IMG/VR virus record: IMGVR_UViG_3300045303_000058
Location: 1 to 41,025 of that record
Reading direction: 5' to 3' (one strand)
Length of the DNA stretch: 41,025 nucleotides
DNA from: a virus
This document shows, in pieces, positions 8,762-15,844 of the stretch (its first letter is position 1; every line of letters starts with the position of its first letter). The notes under the pieces are model-generated. The model searched no databases, was not told the DNA's origin, and saw only the letters and a list, made by a program, of their open reading frames with translations. The position numbers were made by a program, and so were the translations under genes.

Positions 8762-8934
8762 TGGTCTGCCCTCTTAGCGTAGATGCGTAGGCATGTCTCG
8801 CAAGACTTCTCGCCCAGCGGCAGGAGGTCCACTGGCTCGTTGTGCGCCCGTTTGCCACATAGCGTGACGTACACCCCGGGCACCCGGGTCGCGGTGCGGA
8901 CGCCGTGCCACGAGCGGATCAGGACCCAGTCCAT
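8758..8934 (-). CDS. Small zinc-knuckle-like protein (58 aa)
   Basis: The product has three or four cysteines in the pattern LCGKR and SCETC, as in small zinc-binding phage proteins. It overlaps the upstream stop by one base (TGATG) and the next start by four bases. Nothing in the sequence indicates a specific role. Confidence 0.6.
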   Translation of the reverse strand: MDWVLIRSWHGVRTATRVPGVYVTLCGKRAHNEPVDLLPLGEKSCETCLRIYAKRADQ

Positions 8935-9173
8935 CAGATGGTTCCCGTGATAGTGCCAGTGGACTTGTGGGGGGTGTAACTCCAGAGTTCGTTCTCGCGC
9001 GGCTTAAACGGGACGATATCCATCTGGACGTCCAACGTCTTCGGGAATAGCCACGCCTGATATGGGCCATCTCCCGACAAGAGGATCGCCGGCCCTTCCC
9101 GGTCCGGCTTGGCGATGATCGGCACGGGCGCAACCAACTTCGCGATGCGCCATCGCAGACCGTGGATGGTCAT
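8934..9173 (-). CDS. Hypothetical protein (79 aa)
   Basis: I do not recognise a family. The sequence alternates hydrophobic and charged residues and looks like a small beta-rich soluble domain (PAILLSGDGPYQAWLFPKT). The ATG at 9173 overlaps the previous stop as ATGA, and the end overlaps the next start by one base, so the gene is translationally coupled to its neighbours in the lysis-proximal group. Confidence 0.6.
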   Translation of the reverse strand: MTIHGLRWRIAKLVAPVPIIAKPDREGPAILLSGDGPYQAWLFPKTLDVQMDIVPFKPRENELWSYTPHKSTGTITGTI

Positions 9174-9292
9174 GTGACCGTCTTGAGCAACGGCAGCAGG
9201 ATGTTCTGGAACAGGTACACCGCGATCACCGCGATGACGACGAGCGCGACGATCCAGACAATCAGCGCGCCGGGGGTGGAGGGGATGTTCAT
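9170..9292 (-). CDS. Small one-helix membrane protein (40 aa), holin-associated
   Basis: Nearly the whole protein is one hydrophobic helix (residues 9-28, ALIVWIVALVVIAVIAVYLF) with a short lysine-containing tail. It starts within the stop of the holin-like gene (ATGA). Phage lysis cassettes often contain a second small membrane protein beside the holin, so a helper or antiholin role is plausible but not shown. Confidence 0.6.
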   Translation of the reverse strand: MNIPSTPGALIVWIVALVVIAVIAVYLFQNILLPLLKTVT

Positions 9293-9534
9293 TCTGTCGT
9301 CGCCCACTTGAGGATGATGCGATAGGCGGCGCGGATGGTCGCCCCGAGCAGCGCGAAGGCCACGACCTGGGGTTGGGCGACCGCACTACCGACGTCGACG
9401 ATCTGGACCGCGACGAGGGCCGCGGCACCCGACAGCAGGACGTCCGCGATGAAGTCCTTGATGATCTTGGGGACCGTGATCTGTGAGACGCCAGTCCCAT
9501 CGGTCAGGGCTGATGCGCCGGGGATCTCTGGCAT
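9289..9534 (-). CDS. Holin-like membrane protein (81 aa)
   Basis: Two hydrophobic segments occur, at about residues 31-50 (LLSGAAALVAVQIVDVG) and 57-75 (VVAFALLGATIRAAYRIIL), separated by a short turn. The short charged C-terminus and total length fit small two-helix phage holins, which form membrane lesions that release the endolysin. It lies downstream of the putative endolysin gene. The name rests on size, topology and position. Confidence 0.55.
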   Translation of the reverse strand: MPEIPGASALTDGTGVSQITVPKIIKDFIADVLLSGAAALVAVQIVDVGSAVAQPQVVAFALLGATIRAAYRIILKWATTE

Positions 9535-9538
9535 TCGC

Positions 9539-9823
9539 TTATTCCTCCTGCTTGGGTGGCAACCTGAGCCAGCCCATCGCTGCCCAGAACTCGGTTGCCG
9601 ATGATGTTCCCGTCCGTTGGTAGGCGATCGACCGATAGTTGCGCACCGTCTCCCGCGTCAGTCCCAGGCGGTGTGCGGCCTCCTTGGTAGACCCACCGCA
9701 TTCGACCACGGTTCGCATGACCTCCAGTTCGCGCGGCGATAGGGTCGTGCTGATCGTGCCATCCGCCCTGGGGCGGATACGTGCTTCGCTCCGTGGTTCG
9801 ATGCGGCCGTCAGGCATCGCCAT
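9539..9823 (-). CDS. LuxR/GerE-type HTH DNA-binding protein (94 aa)
   Basis: Residues 27-85 match a GerE/LuxR-type four-helix HTH: LSPRELEVMRTVV, STKEAAHRLGLTRETVRNY, and a following helix with FWAAMGWL. There is no receiver or ligand-binding domain, so it is a stand-alone DNA-binding module. It may control transcription of the late or lysis region. It overlaps the small acidic gene upstream by 14 bases; an internal start would remove that overlap without touching the HTH. Confidence 0.75.
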   Translation of the reverse strand: MAMPDGRIEPRSEARIRPRADGTISTTLSPRELEVMRTVVECGGSTKEAAHRLGLTRETVRNYRSIAYQRTGTSSATEFWAAMGWLRLPPKQEE

Positions 9824-9965
9824 CCTCGGGCGGGTCCGCTAGTCCGGGATCGGTCGCGTCAGCGTCAGGCCCGACCGGCTCTTCGATCTCGCCGTTCTTG
9901 GTATCCGCCGGCAGATCCTCGGCTCCCTCGACCGGCTCCCAGTCCTGGTCCCGCAGTTCGGTCAT
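9810..9965 (-). CDS. Small acidic protein (51 aa)
   Basis: The protein is dominated by Asp, Glu and Pro with no hydrophobic core, so it is probably disordered. The ATG lies two bases after the stop of the peptidase gene and is preceded by GAGGAC. I do not recognise it. A strong negative charge could suit a DNA mimic or a chaperone for the adjacent peptidase, but this is a guess. Confidence 0.5.
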   Translation of the reverse strand: MTELRDQDWEPVEGAEDLPADTKNGEIEEPVGPDADATDPGLADPPEDGDA

Positions 9966-9967
9966 GG

Positions 9968-10876
9968 TCAGTCCTCCGTGACGTAGGTGCCGGGTTGACC
10001 CTTGAGCGACCCGACCAACAGGTACTCGTTGAAGAACCGCGAGGCGGGTGAAAGCACCTTGACCGTCACCGCGCCCGACTTGCCATCGCACGTCTCCCGG
10101 TGAACGGGCTTGGTGCAGGCGACCTGGGATGCCTTCGGACCCCAGCGTTCGTCGGTCCATGACTTGATGCAGTTGATGGGCTGGGCCGCCTGCATCTCGT
10201 ACATCCGCAGCAGCGCCTTGGGCTTGATGTGGAGCACCCACGTATCGGTCCCGGTGTCCGGCATACCGGGCGTTGCTGGGTAGATGCCCGCGTAGAACTT
10301 GCCCGGGCCGAGCGTCCGCGGATCGGCCTCGCCCCACGGATGAAGTGCCGCGGCGAACCGCTCGAGAAGCGTCACCGGCCACCACTCGGCGTTCGGCCCA
10401 GCGATGTCGGGTCGACGATGGTCGGCGGCCGGGTCCCCGACCAGCACGTCGTTCGGCCGACCGTTGCTCCATGAGCGCCCAGCGAGCACGGCCACGTTGT
10501 GGTTGACCGAGTTGTTCGTGGACTTGTGGATAGTCGGGATGAGCGGCCCGGTGCTGCCCTGGAGCGCGAATGGTCGGTCGGCCGCGAGACGGCGGTAGGC
10601 GTAAGACGGGGCGCAGGCGTTGGAGCCCGTATAGACCTCCACCCGGATGCCATAAGACTGGGCCAGGACCGAGGCGATGGCGCTGATCGGTTGACCGCCG
10701 ACGCTGTCCCCGGTCGCCTGTCGCAGCTTGCACCCGTCCGGCTTCGTCCCGCCCGCCGTCGACTGATCCGCGGCCGTTGCCATGCCATAGGCAGTGCAGG
10801 AGATCCAGCCGACGCACTTGCCGTTGACGACGCAGTGGCACAACGGTCCCTCGTGCTGGTTCGTGGCGACGTACAT
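9968..10876 (-). CDS. Putative papain/C39-like cysteine peptidase, possible endolysin (302 aa)
   Basis: The N-terminal 150 residues carry the order expected of a papain- or C39-like fold: a Cys-rich segment (CVGWISCTAYGMA) that could hold the nucleophile, then NHNVAVLAG with a candidate His, then DVLVGDPA with a candidate Asp. There is no signal peptide, which suits a holin-dependent endolysin. The C-terminal half has paired cysteines and may bind the cell wall. It overlaps the secreted crystallin-like gene by one base and lies two genes before the holin-like gene. The peptidase assignment is moderate and the endolysin role is inferred from position. Confidence 0.45.
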   Translation of the reverse strand: MYVATNQHEGPLCHCVVNGKCVGWISCTAYGMATAADQSTAGGTKPDGCKLRQATGDSVGGQPISAIASVLAQSYGIRVEVYTGSNACAPSYAYRRLAADRPFALQGSTGPLIPTIHKSTNNSVNHNVAVLAGRSWSNGRPNDVLVGDPAADHRRPDIAGPNAEWWPVTLLERFAAALHPWGEADPRTLGPGKFYAGIYPATPGMPDTGTDTWVLHIKPKALLRMYEMQAAQPINCIKSWTDERWGPKASQVACTKPVHRETCDGKSGAVTVKVLSPASRFFNEYLLVGSLKGQPGTYVTED

Positions 10877-11310
10877 CAGCAGCCGCCACTCAGGATGCGG
10901 AAGGACGAGACGGTGTCATTCCAGTACGAGGACAGGTTGTAGTAGCCCTGAGAGCAGATGGTGAAGGTCTCGCCCGTGTAGCCGGCACCGAGGTACAGCA
11001 CCAAGCGAAGTCCCGGCTCCATTCCGGGGATGTAGACCGAACTGATGCAGTTGTCCCACGTCGAACTCGCGAATGGGAAGGCGTTGCAGCCGCTGTGTAG
11101 GCCGGTCGTGTAGGCGGCCAGATTCCCCCGGTGGACATCCTGCCAGAGCGCCGGACCCGTCCGGAGCACGTCACCGCCGTTCCAGCCGTTCGCGTCCTCA
11201 TAGACGTAGACCGTCATCGGCTGCGGCTCGGGAACGTCGACGCTGGCTCTGACCGAGCCGGTCCCGAGGGTGAGCGCCAACAGCGCCAAGATCACCGATA
11301 GCCTTCTCAT
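10876..11310 (-). CDS. Secreted beta/gamma-crystallin or I36-like protein (144 aa)
   Basis: A clear signal peptide (LSVILALLALTLGTGSVRA) is followed by a domain whose repeats VYVYEDANGWNG and LYLGAGYTGETFTI, ending WNDTVSSFRIL, resemble the Greek-key motifs of beta/gamma-crystallins. They also resemble the I36 peptidase-inhibitor family, common in actinobacteria. Four cysteines suggest disulfides outside the cytoplasm. The start has a strong GGAGGGCAGG ribosome site. The gene directly precedes and overlaps the putative peptidase, which makes an inhibitor/peptidase pair worth testing. Confidence 0.6.
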   Translation of the reverse strand: MRRLSVILALLALTLGTGSVRASVDVPEPQPMTVYVYEDANGWNGGDVLRTGPALWQDVHRGNLAAYTTGLHSGCNAFPFASSTWDNCISSVYIPGMEPGLRLVLYLGAGYTGETFTICSQGYYNLSSYWNDTVSSFRILSGGC

Positions 11311-11320
11311 TCCTGCCCTC

Positions 11321-11518
11321 CTATACCCGTGCTCTCACGGCCACGATGACGGTCGGTTCGGGCGGATTCTCCGTCCCTTCGACCCACGTCACAAGCTCGA
11401 CGACCAGCGACGGGGCCTCGGGGCCGTTCTTGACCCGGATATGCTCCCCGAAGCGCGGCACACCCGCCAGTAGCACCTCCCGTGTCTGGCCGCTGGGGTA
11501 GGCAAGGGTGACGCGCAT
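11321..11518 (-). CDS. Hypothetical protein (65 aa)
   Basis: A small, predicted all-beta protein (MRVTLAYPSGQTREVLLAG... VVELVTWVEG) without recognised motif. Its start overlaps the preceding stop by one base. It lies between the membrane-bound double-psi barrel protein and the secreted crystallin-like protein. Confidence 0.55.
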   Translation of the reverse strand: MRVTLAYPSGQTREVLLAGVPRFGEHIRVKNGPEAPSLVVELVTWVEGTENPPEPTVIVAVRARV

Positions 11519-12294
11519 CACGTAACGGCCGCCGCGTCCGATTCGACCTTCCGCTGGGCCACGAGGCGGTCGGCGAGGATCTGCTCGAGCTCGGTAGCGC
11601 GGGCTTCGGCGGTGGTGATCGCATCGGCGACCGTCGGATCGTCGGGCGACTGACGCTTGAGGGAGAGGATGAGCAGCCGGGTCGTGGTGAGCTCGGCGGT
11701 ACGCGCGGCGGTCATGTCGCTGTTGACGAGGGTATGGATCTGGTGGAGCGTCGCGGTGTTCGCGGACTGGGCCGCAGCTGCAACCTTGGCGACCCTCTCG
11801 ACCCGCTCCGCGACCTTGTCCTGCCGTGCCCAGTCCTCGCGCTTCTCGGCTCGTCGCTGGCGTCCGGTGAGGTATGCCAGGAGGGTGGGCGCGATGACCG
11901 ACACGATCAGGGCGACGATGACGGTCTCGTTCACGACGGACGGTAGCGTACCACCCTCGGATGCCGGCGCAACGGTGTCTGTCGCTGGCAACGTGACCGG
12001 CTCCACGGTGACGTCGATGACGCCCTGGGACAGCGGCGCGAGCGAGGCGAATGCCCAGTCGTCGAGGTCGATGAGCCGTGAGCCATAGCACTGGCACCAG
12101 TCGGTGAGTCGAACCGTGACCGAGTCGGAACCGTGACGGACGATGACCCATGAGCCGCGCCAGTTCCCGACCCGGAGCGCGGGACCGGCGGCTGCGTCCT
12201 GCGGCGAGGGAGCGTCGTACCAGGTCGCGGTCCCGGTGTGGACGTCGGCGATCGGGACCACGAGCAGCCACGCCGAAAGAAGCGCGCCGATCAT
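11518..12294 (-). CDS. RlpA-like double-psi barrel protein with membrane helix and coiled coil (258 aa)
   Basis: The layout is: signal-like hydrophobic N-terminus (GALLSAWLLVVPIA); a domain with TGTATWYDA, VTVRLTDWCQC and RLIDLDDWAFASLAPLSQG, which follows the RlpA/double-psi beta-barrel pattern including the conserved Asp; a membrane helix near 135-155 (IVALIVSVIAPTLLAYL); and a long charged alpha-helical region likely to form a coiled coil. The barrel would face the cell wall and the coiled coil the cytoplasm. A second barrel protein at 16427-16774 shares the same motifs. RlpA-family proteins bind or cleave peptidoglycan glycans; activity here is untested. The ATG at 12294 is chosen as the start of the signal-like segment and overlaps the mini-gene upstream. 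Confidence 0.7.
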   Translation of the reverse strand: MIGALLSAWLLVVPIADVHTGTATWYDAPSPQDAAAGPALRVGNWRGSWVIVRHGSDSVTVRLTDWCQCYGSRLIDLDDWAFASLAPLSQGVIDVTVEPVTLPATDTVAPASEGGTLPSVVNETVIVALIVSVIAPTLLAYLTGRQRRAEKREDWARQDKVAERVERVAKVAAAAQSANTATLHQIHTLVNSDMTAARTAELTTTRLLILSLKRQSPDDPTVADAITTAEARATELEQILADRLVAQRKVESDAAAVT

Positions 12295-12356
12295 GCGGGC
12301 TTCTTGCCGAGGAGGTCGGCGGCCTCTTGGACGCTCAGAGCCCAACGCTCGGTCAT
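12291..12356 (-). CDS. Mini-gene (21 aa) resembling a truncated excisionase-type HTH
   Basis: The frame MTERWALSVQEAADLLGKKPA is coupled to both neighbours by ATGA overlaps. Its second half looks like the first helices of an HTH_17/excisionase motif, but it stops before the recognition helix. It may be a leader peptide for translational coupling or the remnant of a longer gene. Confidence 0.3.
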   Translation of the reverse strand: MTERWALSVQEAADLLGKKPA

Positions 12357-12724
12357 GCCGCCCTGTCCGAGTCAGGTACCGCGAGGTCACGGTGACGGGC
12401 GATGACGAGCATCAACGTCTGCATGTCGTCGTAGGTCAGCGGGAGGTCGCGTTCCTTGGCCCATGCCTGGAGTCGCAGCCGGAGGTACTCCAGACCGGCC
12501 GGGACCGGGACCGTCTTGACGTAGCGGTAGACCGTCCGGGTCGAGATGCCGTACCGCTTCGCCAGTTCGCGGGCGGTGCGGCCAGACTTCCGGTTGGCCT
12601 TGGCCTCCCGCATGAGCCGCTGCACCTCCAACTGCTCATCGAGAGACAGCGCCCGCAGCGGCCCGCGCCAGTTCTCCCGCCGTCCGGGGAGGTTGACCCA
12701 TGCGGCTCGCCGTCCTCGCGTCAC
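12353..12724 (-). CDS. HTH DNA-binding protein (123 aa)
   Basis: Residues 25-65 form a resolvase/homeodomain-like HTH (SGRTARELAKRYGISTRTVYRYV) preceded by a basic helix. The rest is helical. It could act as a transcription regulator of the late switch. The GTG at 12724 was taken as the start because it overlaps the upstream stop as GTGA; the upstream open frame shadows the neighbouring genes. Confidence 0.65.
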   Translation of the reverse strand: MTRGRRAAWVNLPGRRENWRGPLRALSLDEQLEVQRLMREAKANRKSGRTARELAKRYGISTRTVYRYVKTVPVPAGLEYLRLRLQAWAKERDLPLTYDDMQTLMLVIARHRDLAVPDSDRAA

Positions 12725-12801
12725 GCCACCAACCACAGCCAGGCCACCGCGATCGTCGCCGCAGCGAGAACCGACCAAGCCACGAACCAGAAGCGGGTCA
12801 T
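12721..12801 (-). CDS. Micro membrane protein (26 aa)
   Basis: Almost the whole product is a hydrophobic helix rich in Trp and Ala (FWFVAWSVLAAATIAVAWLW). It is coupled at both ends by four-base overlaps, which supports it being translated. Function is unknown. Confidence 0.45.
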   Translation of the reverse strand: MTRFWFVAWSVLAAATIAVAWLWLVA

Positions 12802-13202
12802 CGGGACAACTGCTCGATGATCGCGGTGGCCTCACGCATGGCTTTCCAGCGACGGCGATGCACGTCACCGACCAGTCGGCCCCATTCGTGCGGCGTCATC
12901 GTCGCCGGTCCATCCTTGGGCAGTTCCTCAAACCACGTCGGGTGCATCGCCCGCGACAAGTCGTCGACGGTCACGAATACCCCGGACTCGGGGAGGAGGG
13001 CCAGGTCCCGCGCGAGCCAGTTATCCACGACGGCGAGTGCCGCCCCGCGGATGGCCTCCCGCTCAGGCGGCGTCGAATGCCCGCCGCTAACTCCCGTCTC
13101 ATCCATGACTGTCCGCGTTGGAGCGACCGCGATCAGGCGTCGAACGCAGCCTTGCCAAGCTTCCACCTTCGCCCGTAGCTCGGCGGCGGTCATGGCGGTC
13201 AT
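12798..13202 (-). CDS. Hypothetical protein (134 aa)
   Basis: A helical soluble protein with no motif I recognise. It has several Trp residues near the C-terminus (TPHEWGRLVGDVHRRRW). Two Met codons occur at the start (MTAMTAAEL); the first overlaps the upstream stop as ATGA. It belongs to the early-region run of small coupled genes. Confidence 0.6.
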   Translation of the reverse strand: MTAMTAAELRAKVEAWQGCVRRLIAVAPTRTVMDETGVSGGHSTPPEREAIRGAALAVVDNWLARDLALLPESGVFVTVDDLSRAMHPTWFEELPKDGPATMTPHEWGRLVGDVHRRRWKAMREATAIIEQLSR

Positions 13203-13381
13203 CCTTGCCGCGTTCCGAACACGCCGCACTTCTGGCACATGCCCATCGGCGCGGTGGTGTCGTGGCAACTGGCGCAGCGCCACGTCTCGCCCTCGTCCAG
13301 CGCCCCGCTATCGGCTGGCGGTGTGGCCTCCTGATGCTCCTCGCTGTAGTCGTCACAGCCGGGGCAATGCCCGCCGTTCAC
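13199..13381 (-). CDS. Small zinc-ribbon protein (60 aa)
   Basis: It contains HCPGC near the start and CASC...CQKCG near the end, giving paired CxxC knuckles likely to bind zinc. It starts at GTG 13381, overlapping the previous stop. A 21-base segment coding for ATPPADS is shared with the gene at 13551-13937, suggesting local duplication. Confidence 0.6.
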   Translation of the reverse strand: MNGGHCPGCDDYSEEHQEATPPADSGALDEGETWRCASCHDTTAPMGMCQKCGVFGTRQG

Positions 13382-13554
13382 CGAAGCACCGTCAACGTCG
13401 GCAAGGGCTCGACAAGGCCGCAGCCCTTGCACGCCTTCCACGATCCGAGATGGAACGAGAACCGTCGAACGAACCGGTGTCCCTTGACACAACGAAGCAG
13501 CGCCAACTTGCCTTGTCGTTCGGCCCATGCAATATCGAAGGCGTCCGGGCTCAC
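13378..13554 (-). CDS. Small zinc-binding protein (58 aa)
   Basis: The product has a CVKGH motif and a CKGCG motif about 20 residues apart, a common zinc-finger arrangement in small phage proteins. The start is GTG 13554 overlapping the preceding stop as GTGA. No specific function can be given. Confidence 0.55.
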   Translation of the reverse strand: MSPDAFDIAWAERQGKLALLRCVKGHRFVRRFSFHLGSWKACKGCGLVEPLPTLTVLR

Positions 13555-13937
13555 GATCCTCCCTCCGTCACGGGACGGTCGATACCGATGCCCTGCTCGT
13601 ATTCCCGAAGGGCGGCGTTGCGTGCCTTGTCGGGGTGACGTTCGATAGGTTCTTCCGGGGATAGCCCGAGGTTGTCGAGGATGACCCCAGCGTCCGCGAT
13701 GCACGTCTCGCGGTTGTTGTCGCGCCAGTACGGAAGCGCCCGCGCCAGCCGTTCCACGTCCAGCCCCGCCTCGGATCGTGGGCTATCGGCTGGGGGTGTG
13801 GCGGACCCGCTCGTCTCCATGACAATGAACCCGATAAGCGTGTTCAGCGCCTCGCTGTCGTGAACGAGCGCTGTCTTGTCCGGGTTCCACGTGATCTTGG
13901 TGACGACGTTATCTAGGGCCTCTCGTAACCGACTCAC
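13551..13937 (-). CDS. Hypothetical protein (128 aa)
   Basis: A soluble, helical, acidic protein without recognised domain. Two GTG codons are adjacent at the start (13940 and 13937). I prefer 13937 because it overlaps the previous stop as GTGA and lies well spaced after GGAGG. It shares an ATPPADS coding repeat with the zinc-ribbon gene downstream. Confidence 0.6.
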   Translation of the reverse strand: MSRLREALDNVVTKITWNPDKTALVHDSEALNTLIGFIVMETSGSATPPADSPRSEAGLDVERLARALPYWRDNNRETCIADAGVILDNLGLSPEEPIERHPDKARNAALREYEQGIGIDRPVTEGGS

Positions 13938-14488
13938 CACTCACCCTCCGAGATCGTGACTCGCTCGTTGTGCGTAAGGACCGACACGTTGAGGAACCCG
14001 TTTTCACCACAGGCCATACACCGCGTGACGAACTCATGGGGCGAGCCTGGATGCGGTTTCAGCCCCTCGGCTTCGGGCGACAGGAGACTGTCGAGGATGC
14101 CCGCGATGCGGCCCCGTTCGGCACAGATGCCTTCGTTGTATTCGATGCCGTTCGCCGGGTCCTCGGCAAGCGGGTAGCACTCCTCCTCCAGCATCGCCGT
14201 GACTCGTTCCAACGCCTCTCGCAGCCCCTCCGCTCGCGGTTCGGAGCCCGCTAGGTATTGCGTATCTCCATGACCGGGAACGTCTGTCATAGCCTCTCGC
14301 GGTTCGGAGCGGTCCCCGTAGACAAACGTTCCGCCGTCATGAACGCCCGTTACCAGCGGTTCGGAGCGGGCGGCGAGGGCGGCGAGGAGACGTTCCGCGA
14401 TGAGGTCGGCTGGTATCTCAGCGACATAGCCGCCCTGCATCGCAGCTTGCACCATCGCGCCATCGAGCCGCCGCAGATCGTCAGTCAT
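13934..14488 (-). CDS. Hypothetical protein with repeated SEP motif (184 aa)
   Basis: A mostly helical protein ending in a zinc-type RCMACGENG segment. Three copies of the 12-mer GCGGTTCGGAGC occur in its gene at 14236, 14299 and 14356 (plus strand), in the same frame, each coding a SEP-containing turn. The start ATG 14488 overlaps the preceding stop. Function unknown. Confidence 0.6.
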   Translation of the reverse strand: MTDDLRRLDGAMVQAAMQGGYVAEIPADLIAERLLAALAARSEPLVTGVHDGGTFVYGDRSEPREAMTDVPGHGDTQYLAGSEPRAEGLREALERVTAMLEEECYPLAEDPANGIEYNEGICAERGRIAGILDSLLSPEAEGLKPHPGSPHEFVTRCMACGENGFLNVSVLTHNERVTISEGEW

Positions 14489-14997
14489 CGGACGCCCTTC
14501 CATTCCGGGTCATCGCGTGCCGGACCGTCTGGCATCCGGTCGGACGGCTCCTCTCGGGTGGCGACCCCGATCCGATGCGGGATACCGTCCTTGACCCGGA
14601 GCACGGTCGCTTTACACGGCCACGGTTCGCCGCATTCGATACAGCGTCGCTCCGGCATCGGCGGCGAACCGAGAGCCGCCTCGACATCGTGGTAACGCTC
14701 CCACCAGGGATAAGGACCAACCGGAAGCGCGAGCATCGCCTCCACAGCCCTCCGCAGCGCAACCAGTTCGGCGGCTAGGGCTTCACGGGCTTCGGCGGCT
14801 ACCGTCGCAAGCTCGGCGTGCCATTCAGGACTCAGGGCCGCTGGTACGTATCCTTCGCGGGCTTCGGCTTCGATGGCGAGGATGTCGGCGGCGAAGTCAT
14901 CAGCCATTGCGTTTAGACGGGACGAACGAACGGCATCCAGCATCCGTCGTCCGGCTTCCGTCGTAGGTTCGAGGGTCGGGCGGGTGGTCGGGGTCAT
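14485..14997 (-). CDS. Hypothetical protein, helical N-terminus and zinc-type motif (170 aa)
   Basis: Residues 15-95 are strongly helical with repeated Ala/Glu (AAEAREALAAELVALRRAV), a likely coiled coil. A CIECGEPWPC motif follows around 120. The C-terminus is charged and probably flexible. Similar layouts occur among hypothetical proteins of high-GC phages. I cannot assign a role. Confidence 0.6.
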   Translation of the reverse strand: MTPTTRPTLEPTTEAGRRMLDAVRSSRLNAMADDFAADILAIEAEAREGYVPAALSPEWHAELATVAAEAREALAAELVALRRAVEAMLALPVGPYPWWERYHDVEAALGSPPMPERRCIECGEPWPCKATVLRVKDGIPHRIGVATREEPSDRMPDGPARDDPEWKGVR

Positions 14998-15077
14998 CGG
15001 ACGTCCACGACGGCGATAATCACGATGGCAACGAGCGTCGCCAGAAACGCGATCAAGTCCCAGGTCGTTTCGCTCAT
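14994..15077 (-). CDS. Micro membrane protein (27 aa)
   Basis: MSETTWDL followed by a single hydrophobic helix (IAFLATLVAIVIIAVV) and a short polar end. GGAGAG lies eight bases upstream and the end overlaps the next start as ATGA. One of several such micro membrane proteins in this genome. Confidence 0.5.
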   Translation of the reverse strand: MSETTWDLIAFLATLVAIVIIAVVDVR

Positions 15078-15083
15078 CGCTCT

Positions 15084-15103
15084 CTCCTCACTACTCGCCG
15101 GAC
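15084..15103. repeat. Gene-boundary repeat, copy 1
   Basis: CTCCTCACTACTCGCCGGAC (plus strand). Identical 20-mers lie at 15563-15582 and 15825-15844. On the coding strand each copy ends in GAGTAGTGAGGAG, supplying a Shine-Dalgarno sequence for the next gene. In this copy it lies wholly between genes. Confidence 0.9.
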
Positions 15104-15105
15104 AC

Positions 15106-15555
15106 TCAGTGGAAACCAACCGGCTCACCAGCCGCATGGGCACGCCTCAGGCCCGCCGCGAAGCGGAGCGTGGCCGCGCGGAAGCCGTCATACGTTGCGC
15201 GAGGCTCCATGTCTGGCGTCCAGTTCGGGTGAATGTCGGCCAACGGGTCGATGAGCGGAGCCAGGCCCTCCAATCGTTCCGCGAGCGGGAGCAAGCCATC
15301 GACGGGGAGCGAACCGCTGCAATCCGAGTGCGCGATGAGAAGGATCAGCGGGTCTTCCGGCAACCGCTCCCACTCGCCTTCGATGTTGGCATCAGTCAAC
15401 GCCCGCCAGTTGATGACCGTCGTCTCCATGAACGGGAGGCCCCGGTCTTCGACCTCGTGCAATGGCCAGCCCGCCGCTCGTTGGAGTGCCACCCGCCACC
15501 GCGAGAAGGATGAATACGGTCCGTGCCAGCAGTCGTGTGTCGTATCGAGACCCAT
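15106..15555 (-). CDS. Conserved-type phage hypothetical protein (149 aa)
   Basis: The N-terminus (MGLDTTHDCWHGPYSSFSRWR) is of a type I have seen in uncharacterised proteins of other phages. The rest contains an HSDCSG motif and many Trp and Asp residues. No function is known to me. It begins after boundary repeat copy 2, which provides GAGGAG. Confidence 0.65.
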   Translation of the reverse strand: MGLDTTHDCWHGPYSSFSRWRVALQRAAGWPLHEVEDRGLPFMETTVINWRALTDANIEGEWERLPEDPLILLIAHSDCSGSLPVDGLLPLAERLEGLAPLIDPLADIHPNWTPDMEPRATYDGFRAATLRFAAGLRRAHAAGEPVGFH

Positions 15556-15562
15556 TCAGCGG

Positions 15563-15582
15563 CTCCTCACTACTCGCCGGAC
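15563..15582. repeat. Gene-boundary repeat, copy 2
   Basis: Second copy of the 20-mer. It overlaps the last codons and TAG stop of the 82-aa gene and supplies the ribosome-binding site of the 149-aa gene. Together with copy 3 it extends to a 23-base match. Confidence 0.9.
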
Positions 15583-15818
15583 CCGAGGGACTTCACGGCC
15601 GCGCGAAGGGCGTGCTCGGTGTCACGTCGGGACAGACCACGGCTCTGGACGAAAGCGAGCGCGGCCTGGATGACGGCCCGTTCCGGGGAGGCCCAGCCGA
15701 TCATCCCCTTGCCGGTGGCCGAACGATTGACGTGCGCTCCGGGATGGCCCGCATCACGGCTACACCAGAACGGGTCGGAGACGGGGCAGCGGACTCCGGG
15801 GTCGGTTTCGTCGTTCAC
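15570..15818 (-). CDS. Hypothetical protein (82 aa)
   Basis: The product has CPVSDPFWC and GHPGAH segments that could bind a metal, then a helical C-terminus. I chose GTG 15818 because GAGGAG from boundary repeat copy 3 lies six bases upstream. An in-frame ATG further upstream would overlap the Dam-type gene by 32 bases. Confidence 0.55.
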   Translation of the reverse strand: MNDETDPGVRCPVSDPFWCSRDAGHPGAHVNRSATGKGMIGWASPERAVIQAALAFVQSRGLSRRDTEHALRAAVKSLGSGE

Positions 15819-15824
15819 ACTCGG

Positions 15825-15844
15825 CTCCTCACTACTCGCCGGAC
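15825..15844. repeat. Gene-boundary repeat, copy 3
   Basis: Third copy of the 20-mer. It spans the last four codons and TAG stop of the Dam-type methylase gene and carries the ribosome-binding site of the next gene. Confidence 0.9.

Noticed and set aside
13021-13029. DnaA-box-like TTATCCACG
   Set aside because: A single near match inside a coding gene with no neighbouring boxes; chance is likely.
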